Assembly (NCBI RefSeq): GCF_022478115.1
Contig: NZ_JAKGSC010000001.1
Coordinates: 682,001 to 746,000, forward strand
Source of the DNA: Tenacibaculum aquimarinum
GTDB lineage: Bacteria; Bacteroidota; Bacteroidia; Flavobacteriales; Flavobacteriaceae
Reading direction: 5' to 3'
DNA: 64,000 bases
Below are positions 56,292 through 64,000 of the stretch, in pieces. The notes below the pieces were generated by a model, which was not told the DNA's origin, ran no database searches, and worked only from the letters and a program-made list of their open reading frames with translations. How positions within the stretch are numbered: position 1 is the stretch's first letter; each line of letters opens with the position of its first letter. Position numbers and translations under genes: made by a program.

Positions 56292-58871
56292 ATGTCTACA
56301 CAACCAAAACTCACAAGGTTTAATCAAAATGTATTATCGAAGTATCAAATATACAATAGTATATTTATGACACTTCCTTTTGATACAATTACTAAAACAG
56401 GTGCTCTTTTGCCTCTTTTTCATGAGACTTGCCAGAAAGGATTTTCTCAAAAAGACAATCCTACAACTATTGTAGAGACTTTTTTTAAAAAATATCAATC
56501 TAGTAGATCAAAAGAGAGTCAAACTAATTTATTGTTCAGATTTATTCAATATATAGAACGTCAAGTTGTATTGTTTGATGCCATTGAAGATGCCGCTTTT
56601 CCTGTGGTAAATAATATGGACGGAATTGGTACGCTTAGAAGTTTAAAGGAAAGTGCCTCTGCTGAAAATAAATTGGAAGCACTTAAAGCTTACCTTGAAG
56701 AATTTAAAGTACGTATTGTACTAACAGCACATCCAACACAATTTTACCCAGGTTCAGTTTTAGGTATTATTACAGATTTAACTGAAGCTATTCGAGAGAA
56801 TGATTTACTTAAAATAAACGACCTTCTAGCACAGTTAGGAAAAACGCCATTTTTTAAACATCAAAAACCTACACCTTACGACGAGGCTGTTAGTTTAATA
56901 TGGTATTTAGAAAATGTGTTTTATAAATCTTTTGGATCAATTTACGATTATATTCAGCAAAATATTTTTGAAGGAGAACACATTAATAATGATATTATAA
57001 ATATTGGCTTTTGGCCAGGAGGAGATAGAGATGGAAATCCATTTGTAACTCCAGAAATAACATTAAAAGTAGCTAATAGATTACGAGATACAGTTATTAA
57101 AAACTATTATCGTGACATTAGACGATTAAGAAGAAAGCTAACATTTGAAGGTGTGGAAAACCGTATAACTATATTAGAACGCGAGTTATATAAAATGATT
57201 ACTAATCAGGAATCAGATTTAATTTTAACGTCTTTTAATGCTGAATTAAAAGAAATAAAACAAGTTATTATAGACAAACATCAATCGCTTTATGTCGATG
57301 AAGTAAATAGTTTGTTGAATAAAATTCACCTTTTCGGTTTTCATTTTGCTAATCTTGATATTCGTCAAGATAGTAGAAAACATGAACAGTTTTTTAATGA
57401 TATGGTTAACGCTTTAATTGAAAGTGGTAGTGCTATATTTCCTGAAAATTATCATGATTTATCTGAAACAGAACAAGTAAAATTATTGTCTAAAGTTGAA
57501 GGTTCAGTAGATTTATCTTTAATTAAAGATGAAGAAACGCTGAAGGCTTTAAATACAATGAAAGCTATAAAAACCATTCAAACTACAAATGGAGAAGTAG
57601 CAGCAAACCGTTATATTATTAGTAATAACCAAACAACTTTACATGTTATGCAGTTGTTTGCTATGTTAAAACTAGTTGCTTTTCAAGATAAACTTACAGT
57701 TGATGTTGGGCCTTTATTTGAAACTATTACAGATTTAGAAAATGCGCCTCAAGTAATGGAAGATTTGTATACAAATCCAGAATACGCTGCACATTTAAAA
57801 TCTAGAGGAAACAAGCAAACAATTATGCTTGGTTTTAGTGATGGAACAAAAGATGGTGGTTATTTAATGGCCAATTGGGCAATCTATAAAGCAAAAGAGA
57901 ACTTAACTACAATCTCAAGAAAATACGGTGTTACTGTTATATTCTTTGATGGACGTGGTGGACCTCCAGCTCGTGGTGGTGGAAAAACGCATAATTTTTA
58001 TGCTTCACTAGGACCAACAATTGAAGATAAAGAAGTACAATTAACAATACAAGGACAAACAATTAGTTCTAATTTCGGGACATTAGATTCGTCTCAATAT
58101 AACCTAGAACAATTAATTAGTTCAGGTATTTATAATAGTTTAAGCGATAAAGATTTAAGTATGCTTCCTGAAAATAGGGAAGTAATGACAGATTTATCTG
58201 AACGAAGCTATAAAGCATATTCAGATTTTAAGGCACACCCTAAATTCATTTCGTATTTAGAACATATGAGTACTTTAAAATATTATGCAAAAACTAATAT
58301 TGGAAGTCGCCCTTCTAAGCGAGGAAAGGCGGAAGGCTTAGTTTTTGAAGATTTAAGAGCAATACCTTTTGTAGGTTCTTGGAGTCAGTTAAAACAAAAC
58401 GTACCAGGTTTCTTTGGTGTTGGAACTGCTTTAAAATACTATGAAGACACTAATACATTTGAAAAAGTACAAACGCTATTTAAAACTTCAGATTTCTTTA
58501 AAACGTTAATTGAAAATAGCATGATGTCATTATCAAAATCATTTTTCGATTTAACAAAATATATGAGTGAAGATGAAGAGTATGGAGGTTTTTGGAATGT
58601 TATTTATGAAGAATATAAAACATCTAAACGCTTACTTCTAAAACTTACTGGCTACACAGAGCTTATGCAAGAAGAGCCTGCTGGAAGTGCATCTATTGCT
58701 GTTAGAGAGTCTATAGTTTTACCGTTGTTAACGATACAGCAATATGCTTTAAAGAAAATACAGGAGCTTGAAAAAGCTGAAACTAGAGATGAAGAACAAA
58801 TAAAAGTTTATGAGAAATTGGTAACACGTTCTCTATTTGGTAATATAAATGCTAGTAGAAATTCTGCCTAA
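56292..58871 (+). CDS. ppc: Phosphoenolpyruvate carboxylase, divergent form
   Basis: 859 residues. It has VLTAHPTQFYPGS near residue 150 with the catalytic His, GFWPGGDRDGNPFVTPE, and IMLGFSDGTKDGGYLMANW. It fixes bicarbonate onto PEP to give oxaloacetate. Differences from the E. coli enzyme: TAHPTQ in place of TAHPTE, IFFDGRGGPPARGG in place of FHGRGGxxGRGG (so the second catalytic His is Asp), and a C-terminus NASRNSA in place of a RNTG end. These look like a lineage trait rather than decay since the frame is intact. It starts five bases after leuB, so it probably shares the leu transcript. Confidence 0.92.
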   Translation: MSTQPKLTRFNQNVLSKYQIYNSIFMTLPFDTITKTGALLPLFHETCQKGFSQKDNPTTIVETFFKKYQSSRSKESQTNLLFRFIQYIERQVVLFDAIEDAAFPVVNNMDGIGTLRSLKESASAENKLEALKAYLEEFKVRIVLTAHPTQFYPGSVLGIITDLTEAIRENDLLKINDLLAQLGKTPFFKHQKPTPYDEAVSLIWYLENVFYKSFGSIYDYIQQNIFEGEHINNDIINIGFWPGGDRDGNPFVTPEITLKVANRLRDTVIKNYYRDIRRLRRKLTFEGVENRITILERELYKMITNQESDLILTSFNAELKEIKQVIIDKHQSLYVDEVNSLLNKIHLFGFHFANLDIRQDSRKHEQFFNDMVNALIESGSAIFPENYHDLSETEQVKLLSKVEGSVDLSLIKDEETLKALNTMKAIKTIQTTNGEVAANRYIISNNQTTLHVMQLFAMLKLVAFQDKLTVDVGPLFETITDLENAPQVMEDLYTNPEYAAHLKSRGNKQTIMLGFSDGTKDGGYLMANWAIYKAKENLTTISRKYGVTVIFFDGRGGPPARGGGKTHNFYASLGPTIEDKEVQLTIQGQTISSNFGTLDSSQYNLEQLISSGIYNSLSDKDLSMLPENREVMTDLSERSYKAYSDFKAHPKFISYLEHMSTLKYYAKTNIGSRPSKRGKAEGLVFEDLRAIPFVGSWSQLKQNVPGFFGVGTALKYYEDTNTFEKVQTLFKTSDFFKTLIENSMMSLSKSFFDLTKYMSEDEEYGGFWNVIYEEYKTSKRLLLKLTGYTELMQEEPAGSASIAVRESIVLPLLTIQQYALKKIQELEKAETRDEEQIKVYEKLVTRSLFGNINASRNSA

Positions 58872-58895
58872 GAAAGAATAACAATTTATAAAGTT

Positions 58896-58934
58896 AGGCC
58901 TGTCAATTTGTTAAAATTGACAGGCCTTTTTTTT
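58896..58934 (+). terminator. Terminator of ppc (end of the leu operon)
   Basis: AGGCCTGTCAATTT (58896-58909), loop GTTA, perfect complement to 58927, then eight T residues. Confidence 0.92.
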
Positions 58935-58961
58935 GGTTTCATTTAGAAAAATTTATTGCAT

Positions 58962-58995
58962 AAAAAAACCTCGAAACATATTTTTTTCGAGGTTT
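58962..58995 (-). terminator. Terminator of amt
   Basis: CCTCGAAA (58969-58976) with TTTCGAGG (58985-58992); on the minus strand it is followed by seven T. Confidence 0.8.
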
Positions 58996-59015
58996 TAGTT
59001 TGAATTTAACTAAAA

Positions 59016-60242
59016 TTAATGCTCGTTCAATCTAAAGTCTGGATAAGCATCCATACCGTGTTCATGAGCATCAAGACCTTCTAATTCTTCTTTTTCAGAA
59101 ACTCTTATTCCAACTGTTTTCTTTAATATGAAAAATATTATAAAAGATGATACAATACATATTGCAGCATAACAAGCTACACCTGTTAATTGTGCTATAA
59201 ATGTATGATCTGGGTTTGTAGAAAAGATACCAACAGCTAACGTACCCCAAATACCACAGATTAAGTGTACAGCAATTGCTCCAACTGGGTCATCTAATTT
59301 AATTGCATCTACAAAACTAACAGCAAATACAATAAGTGCTCCAGCAATAGCACCAATTAAAATAGCGCTTTCTGGTGTCATTACATCTGCACCAGCAGTT
59401 ATACCAACTAAACCTCCTAAAATACCGTTTAAGAACATTGTTAAATCTAGGTTCTTATATCTAATAAAAGAAACTAGAGCAGCAACTACACCACCTGCAG
59501 CAGCAGCTAAGCATGTTGTAACTAACGTTAAAGATGTTAATTCTGGATCTGCAGAAAGTACAGAACCTCCATTAAATCCAAACCAACCTAACCATAAAAT
59601 TAAAACACCAGCTGTTGCTAATGGAATACTATGTCCAGGAATTGCTTGTGGTTTACCATCTTTAAATTTACCTATTCTAGATCCAAGTAACCAAACTGCA
59701 ACTAAAGCAGCCCAACCACCAACAGAGTGTACAAGTGTAGAACCAGCAAAATCATAGAAACCTAATTGGTCTAAGAATCCTCCACCCCATTTCCATGAAC
59801 CAGCAATTGGATAAATTAATCCAACATATATTACTGTAAAAATCATAAATGGTCCAATTTTCATACGTTCTGCAACGGCACCAGAAACTATAGTAGCTGC
59901 TGTTGCTGCAAACATTCCTTGAAATAAGAAATCTGTCCACCAAGTATAACCACCATCTGCATATTCTGGAGTCATTCCATTTTCTGGAGGAGCAATACCA
60001 AAACCAGCAAAGTCTAAAATCCCTGCAGATCCTTCAGCAAAACCAGGATACATTAAATTAAACCCTACTAAATAGTAAAGTAATAACCCTACAGTGATAA
60101 TAAATATATTTTTGAATAGTATGTTTATTGTGTTTTTTTGTCTTGTTAAACCAATTTCTAAAAATGCAAAACCTGTATGCATAAAGAAAACTAGTGCTGT
60201 ACAGATCATCATCCATACATTATTTGTAGTAAAAATTTCCAT
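59016..60242 (-). CDS. amt: Ammonium transporter
   Basis: 408 residues, about eleven membrane helices, no clear cleaved signal. Signatures: AFLEIGLTRQKNT, FQGMFAATAATIVSGAVAER, the first pore His in LVHSVGGWAALV, and the second in IAVHLICGIWGTLAVG. The C-terminus (EEELEGLDAHEHGMD-like) is the cytoplasmic tail that P-II proteins contact. It moves ammonium into the cell. It follows glnB by six bases, the usual glnB/K-amt pairing. Confidence 0.97.
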   Translation of the reverse strand: MEIFTTNNVWMMICTALVFFMHTGFAFLEIGLTRQKNTINILFKNIFIITVGLLLYYLVGFNLMYPGFAEGSAGILDFAGFGIAPPENGMTPEYADGGYTWWTDFLFQGMFAATAATIVSGAVAERMKIGPFMIFTVIYVGLIYPIAGSWKWGGGFLDQLGFYDFAGSTLVHSVGGWAALVAVWLLGSRIGKFKDGKPQAIPGHSIPLATAGVLILWLGWFGFNGGSVLSADPELTSLTLVTTCLAAAAGGVVAALVSFIRYKNLDLTMFLNGILGGLVGITAGADVMTPESAILIGAIAGALIVFAVSFVDAIKLDDPVGAIAVHLICGIWGTLAVGIFSTNPDHTFIAQLTGVACYAAICIVSSFIIFFILKKTVGIRVSEKEELEGLDAHEHGMDAYPDFRLNEH

Positions 60243-60248
60243 GTTTTT

Positions 60249-60599
60249 TTATTTAGATATTTTCTTTAAAGTTCCTCCTCCTTTTTCTCCAGTACGTATA
60301 CGATATGCTTCTGATATATCTGATACAAATATTTTACCATCACCAACATCTCCTGTAGCGGCAGATTTAAGTATAGCATCGATTGTAATTTGTTCAAAAT
60401 CATCATTTACAACTATAGATAAATATCTACGTTGAATATCACTTGTACTATAACTTACACCTCTGTAGACATGTCCTTCTTTTTCATTACCTAAACCAGT
60501 AACATCCCAATAAGAGAAGAAGTTTACATCTACATCATGTAGTGCTTTTTTTACAACAGAAAACTTTGATTTTCTGATAATTGCTTCAATTTTTTTCAT
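60249..60599 (-). CDS. glnB: P-II nitrogen regulatory protein
   Basis: 116 residues. The P-II C-terminal signature is TGDVGDGKIFVSDISEAYRI and then RTGEKGG. The T-loop reads EGHVYRGVSYSTSDIQRRYL: the family's Arg-Gly and central Tyr are kept, but the flanking residues differ from the enterobacterial ones. It senses 2-oxoglutarate and ATP/ADP and gates Amt. It could also be called glnK. Between the porin gene (32-base gap) and amt, all on one strand. Confidence 0.94.
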   Translation of the reverse strand: MKKIEAIIRKSKFSVVKKALHDVDVNFFSYWDVTGLGNEKEGHVYRGVSYSTSDIQRRYLSIVVNDDFEQITIDAILKSAATGDVGDGKIFVSDISEAYRIRTGEKGGGTLKKISK

Positions 60600-60631
60600 A
60601 ATTAAAATTATTAGTTAGTTAATTTGTTTTT

Positions 60632-61621
60632 TTAGAAAGAGTAAACTGCAGCTATAGTTAAAGCAGATACACTTTTTTCTGCAGCAAAAGCTTCAATTAA
60701 TCCATCTTCCGAAGAATCATATCTTAAATCAGTAATCAATTTTAAGTTATCGGTTAAAGATGCATTAGCTGTTAAAGTTAAAGCAAAAACATCTGCATCA
60801 GCAGCACCTGCACTTACTTGAAAATATTCAGGACGTAAACCTAAAGCAAACGTATCTGAGAATGTGTTTTGTAAATATAAAGCTGCACCTGTATAACCAG
60901 AATCTGTATCCACAGAGTTTGCATAAGCAGCATTTATTCCTAAAAAGAACGTGTCAGATAAATCAAAACCACCTGTATAGTCTAAATATAAAGCATCATC
61001 AGATGATCCATCAGAACCGTAAATTACGTTTAAGAATTGACCTTTGTACCCAATTTGACCACCAATTTGCATGTCTCCTCCAAAGTTACCATCTGCACTA
61101 GAAATACCGTGCGCATTTGTAAGTGCTAGCATAAAAGATAAGTCTTCAGAAGAAGCATAATCTAATTTAACTCCTGTATGAGAAAAAGGACCTGCATTAA
61201 ATAAATAAGAAACAGTATAGTTAAAGTTTGCTGAAGGATTAATAACCTCGTAGCCTAAAAAAGTATTGAACTGACCTGCAGTAATTGTTACTTTATCACT
61301 CACCTCATAGTAAGCATATAATTGATTTATTGCTCCAGCCATATTAGCATCATCTGCTCTTGGTCCAAAAGCAATATCAGCTACAACTCCAGCTTTTCCT
61401 TTTGTATAACCAAATACTGTATTTGCAAAACCTAAACCAAATCCATTTGCATTTCCAGGATTAGCAATTAGTATTCCAGGAGTTCCAGATCCATCTACAA
61501 AGTTTGCAGTTCCATATACATCTACAGTTCCACTTAAGGTAAATTTACCTTTTTCTTCTTTTTCTTGTCCAGTTACTATTAAGCTAGTTGCTAATAATAA
61601 AGTAAAAATAATTTTTTTCAT
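60632..61621 (-). CDS. Outer-membrane porin (BBP2-like beta-barrel)
   Basis: 329 residues with a signal peptide (MKKIIFTLLLATSLIVTG, then QEKEEKGKF). The mature part is alternating beta strands with a final aromatic residue (ALTIAAVYSF), characteristic of outer-membrane barrels; KGKAGVVADIAFGPRADDAN and AGQFNTFLGYEVINP match the bacterial porin family 2. It is the first gene of a porin-glnB-amt operon, so it may admit ammonium or small nitrogen compounds; this is inferred from context only. Box TAGATTTG lies at 61655-61662. Confidence 0.82.
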   Translation of the reverse strand: MKKIIFTLLLATSLIVTGQEKEEKGKFTLSGTVDVYGTANFVDGSGTPGILIANPGNANGFGLGFANTVFGYTKGKAGVVADIAFGPRADDANMAGAINQLYAYYEVSDKVTITAGQFNTFLGYEVINPSANFNYTVSYLFNAGPFSHTGVKLDYASSEDLSFMLALTNAHGISSADGNFGGDMQIGGQIGYKGQFLNVIYGSDGSSDDALYLDYTGGFDLSDTFFLGINAAYANSVDTDSGYTGAALYLQNTFSDTFALGLRPEYFQVSAGAADADVFALTLTANASLTDNLKLITDLRYDSSEDGLIEAFAAEKSVSALTIAAVYSF

Positions 61622-61654
61622 AATTAAGTTGTTTTAGTTTATGTATTAAGCCCT

Positions 61655-61662
61655 CAAATCTA
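61655..61662 (-). promoter_or_regulatory. -7 promoter box of the porin-glnB-amt operon
   Basis: TAGATTTG on the minus strand, 33 bases before the porin ATG, with a TTG 15 bases further upstream (61678-61680), a little short of normal spacing. Confidence 0.55.
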
Positions 61663-61808
61663 TCTCAAAAAATGCTTCAAAAAAAAATAAATGGACACTG
61701 AAATTTCATTTTTATGATTATGTTATTTTAACATATATTATTTATTGAGTTTAATAAAATTAGGATGTGTTTTTTATAAATTCAACATTTTTTAATTATT
61801 TAATTTTC

Positions 61809-61889
61809 ATCAATATTTAATTTTTAATGAATTATTTTTATCAATATTTAATTTTTGTAGAATTTTTCGCAATAAAAAATCAATATTTA
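61809..61889 (+). repeat. Three direct repeats, ATCAATATTTA
   Basis: ATCAATATTTAATTTTT at 61809-61825 and again at 61840-61856, and ATCAATATTTA at 61879-61889. Start-to-start spacing is 31 and 39 bases. They lie between the amt operon and gltB. Confidence 0.6.
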
Positions 61890-62065
61890 CTCATTTCTTT
61901 CATTGCTTATTTAATAGAATAAAAGGCTTTTTAATATGTATAATTCTTTTTTTTACCTTTAGATTATGAATTTCGAAAAAGTGATTCAACTTTTTTTTTA
62001 ATTGAATACTTGGGTTTATATTAGAGGTGTAATATGGTGTAAAAACCTTTAAATTTTTTTTGAAT

Positions 62066-64000
62066 ATGCTGAAGAAGCAAGGACTTTATTTGCCCGAATT
62101 TGAACATGAAAATTGCGGTGCTGGGTTTATTTGTAACCTTAAAGGAGAGAAGACAAATCAAATAATACATGATGCATTAGAGATTCTTGTAAAGTTAGAA
62201 CACCGTGGAGGTGTAAGCTCTGATGGAAAAACAGGAGATGGAGCAGGATTGTTAATAGATATACCGCATGCGTACTTTAGAAGAGTTTGTGGGTTTAAGG
62301 TTCCTGTAAAAGGAAAATATGCTGTTGGAATGGTGTTTTTACCAAAAAACATTAACCAATATAAGTTTTGTAAAGATACTTTTGAAAAAGAAATTATTGC
62401 GCAAGGTCTTTCTGTAATTGGATGGAGAGAGGTACCTGTAGATTCTACGCAACTTGGAGAAATAGCGTTAGCATCAGAACCAAATATTGAGCAACTTTTT
62501 GTTGGGAAATCTAACGAAGTTTCTGAAAAAGACTTTAATGCAAAATTATATGCTGCACGTAAAATAACGGAACATGCTATTGCGAACTCAAAAATGTCGC
62601 AAAGTTCTTACTTCTATGTGTCTAGTTTATCAACCAATACACTTATTTATAAAGGTATTATAATGCCTGAAGACATTGGACCTTATTATAAAGATTTACA
62701 AGCAACGGATTTAGTAACGCGTTTAGCATTGGTACACCAACGTTTTTCAACTAACACAATGCCAACTTGGGAGCTAGCGCAACCTTTTAGGTTTATGTGC
62801 CAAAATGGTGAAATAAACACATTGCGTGGTAATGTTAGTAGAATGCGAGTGCGAGAAGAAATCATGAAAAGTGATGTCTTTGGACCACAAATAGAAAAAT
62901 TATTTCCAATTATATTGCCAGGAAAATCAGATTCAGCTTCAATGGATATGGTTGTTGAATTGTTAACACATACAGGACGTTCTTTACCAGAAGTAATGAT
63001 GATGATGATTCCTGAAGCTTGGGAAAAACACAAAACAATGTCTCCAGAACGTAAAGCATTTTACGAGTACAACTCTTGTATTATGGAACCTTGGGATGGA
63101 CCAGCTTCTGTACCATTTACAGACGGAAATTATATTGGTGCATTATTAGACAGAAACGGATTAAGACCGTCAAGATATACAGTTACTAAAAGTGGAAAAC
63201 TGATTATGTCTTCGGAAATTGGTGTTGTTGATATCGATCCAGAAGATGTAGAAAGTCACGGACGTTTAGAGCCTGGAAAAATGTTTTTAGTAGACATGAA
63301 CCAAGGTAGAATTATAAATGACGAAGAAATAAAGAGTAAAATTGTTAAAGAAAGACCGTATCAAAAGTGGTTAGATAAAACAAGATTACATTTAAAAGAT
63401 TTACCTTATACAGGTGAAACTTGCCCAGTAGAAACTACCGATATTAGAACAAGACAACGTTTATTTAACTATACTTTTGAAGATATACAAGAGGTAATTA
63501 CACCAATGGCTCAAAAATCTAAAGAAGCTTTAGGTTCTATGGGAATTGATACTCCTTTGGCTGTTTTATCTAACAAACCTCAAATAATTTCAAACTATTT
63601 TAAGCAATTATTTGCGCAAGTAACTAATCCGCCTTTAGACGGAATTCGTGAAGAAATAGTAACAGACATTAGTTTATCATTAGGTAAGGATAGAAACATT
63701 TTTAGTATTACTGAAAGACAATGTAGAAAATTAAAAATTCAGAATCCAGTAATTTCAAATGACGATTTAGACAAAATAAGAAACATTTCTGTTGAAAGTT
63801 TTAAAGCAGAAACTGTAAGTATTTTATACCAAAAAGATAAAGGACTTAATGGACTAGAAGACGCTTTAGATAATATTATTGTTCAAATTGAAAAAGCACT
63901 AGATAGAAAAACAAACATTATAATTTTATCAGATAGAGGTGTAAATGAAGAATTTGCTCCAATACCAGCTTTATTAGCATGTTCTTATGTAAACCATCAA
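62066..64000 (+). CDS. gltB: Glutamate synthase large subunit, partial (runs off the right edge)
   Basis: 645 residues are present. Met1 is followed by LKKQGLYLPEFEHENCGAGF: the catalytic Cys is at 17 after a short propeptide, which fits the GltB glutaminase domain that is cut to expose Cys. Further on, LEHRGGVSSDGKTGDGAGLL, LVHQRFSTNTMPTWELAQPF, CQNGEINTLRGN and DRNGLRPSRY are standard. The C-terminal synthase and FMN domains lie outside. It makes glutamate from glutamine and 2-oxoglutarate with a GltD partner, expected just downstream. It is divergent from the amt operon. Confidence 0.95.
   Translation, partial: MLKKQGLYLPEFEHENCGAGFICNLKGEKTNQIIHDALEILVKLEHRGGVSSDGKTGDGAGLLIDIPHAYFRRVCGFKVPVKGKYAVGMVFLPKNINQYKFCKDTFEKEIIAQGLSVIGWREVPVDSTQLGEIALASEPNIEQLFVGKSNEVSEKDFNAKLYAARKITEHAIANSKMSQSSYFYVSSLSTNTLIYKGIIMPEDIGPYYKDLQATDLVTRLALVHQRFSTNTMPTWELAQPFRFMCQNGEINTLRGNVSRMRVREEIMKSDVFGPQIEKLFPIILPGKSDSASMDMVVELLTHTGRSLPEVMMMMIPEAWEKHKTMSPERKAFYEYNSCIMEPWDGPASVPFTDGNYIGALLDRNGLRPSRYTVTKSGKLIMSSEIGVVDIDPEDVESHGRLEPGKMFLVDMNQGRIINDEEIKSKIVKERPYQKWLDKTRLHLKDLPYTGETCPVETTDIRTRQRLFNYTFEDIQEVITPMAQKSKEALGSMGIDTPLAVLSNKPQIISNYFKQLFAQVTNPPLDGIREEIVTDISLSLGKDRNIFSITERQCRKLKIQNPVISNDDLDKIRNISVESFKAETVSILYQKDKGLNGLEDALDNIIVQIEKALDRKTNIIILSDRGVNEEFAPIPALLACSYVNHQ

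Larger units (their letters stand above)
61622..62065. other. Intergenic regulatory region between the amt operon and gltB
   Basis: 444 bases, very A/T-rich, with no convincing gene. It holds the porin operon promoter box (61655-61662) and three direct repeats of ATCAATATTTA (61809, 61840, 61879). No good TAnnTTTG box was seen for gltB; TACCTTTA at 61957-61964 is the nearest. Confidence 0.6.

Noticed and set aside
62686..63033. Minus-strand frame of 115 residues inside gltB
   Set aside because: It lies wholly in the conserved gltB coding region and shows no family motif.

Overview
The window is low-GC DNA that reads as a chromosome segment of a marine-type flavobacterium (Bacteroidota, Flavobacteriaceae; a Polaribacter/Tenacibaculum-like genome is my guess from gene content, not a computed placement). 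Supporting signs are the Bacteroidota promoter -7 box TAnnTTTG in front of many genes, SD-poor starts with frequent TTG initiation, rnpA next to an S41 protease, a sdhC-sdhA-sdhB set with a single cytochrome b subunit, and short divergent leader regions.

Layout. (1) 1-12573, all on the minus strand: rnpA, a ctpA-type protease, an unassigned 559-aa protein with a nucleosidase-like C-terminal half, then a Wzy-type surface polysaccharide cluster (wzz-like, rfbB, rfbA, rfbC, flippase, polymerase, GT4, O-antigen-ligase-like, GT2 running off the edge). The genes are tightly packed with 1-14 base overlaps. (2) 12656-18938: metabolic genes in alternating orientation (glutaryl-CoA dehydrogenase-like, PNPOx-like, glpK, nhaC-type antiporter, a small pheS-linked protein, pheS). 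(3) 19085-27110: an NADP-type glutamate dehydrogenase, a receiver/PEP-pyruvate-binding protein, a second, NAD-looking glutamate dehydrogenase, an alpha/beta hydrolase and an EEP-fold nuclease/phosphatase. (4) 27388-31998: an M43 metalloprotease lipoprotein lying between two copies of the sdhB 3' end, then sdhB, sdhA, sdhC. (5) 32303-46437: an SDR, glnS, envelope proteins, comF-like gene, methyltransferase, glyS, a cassette-like single-gene insertion, pepP, DEAD-box helicase, a small Gly-rich membrane protein, an aspartoacylase-like protein and rimK. (6) 46565-51789: a large sortilin-like beta-propeller protein, a Zn-ribbon protein, folB, tRNA-Cys(GCA) and a helical-repeat protein. (7) 51920-58871: leuA-leuC-leuD-leuB-ppc on the plus strand. 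(8) 59016-64000: a minus-strand porin-glnB-amt operon divergent from gltB, which runs off the right edge.

Functional theme. The right half is weighted to nitrogen and amino-acid metabolism: two glutamate dehydrogenases of different predicted cofactor, GOGAT, AmtB/P-II with a co-transcribed porin, leucine synthesis and anaplerotic PEP carboxylase. The left end builds a surface polysaccharide that probably contains a dTDP-sugar (rfbD is not in the window).

Structures that ordinary gene annotation would miss: (a) an ~80-base dispersed repeat in three copies whose internal stem changes on both arms; (b) a 617-base single-gene unit at 40654-41270 with inverted CTAACG ends, a long hairpin, and a reading frame that ends inside the repeat; (c) a ~77-base direct repeat flanking the M43 gene that includes the sdhB 3' end; (d) three direct repeats of ATCAATATTTA between the amt operon and gltB; (e) promoters placed so close to start codons that leaderless mRNAs are expected. 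There is no CRISPR array, rRNA, phage or transposase gene in the window.
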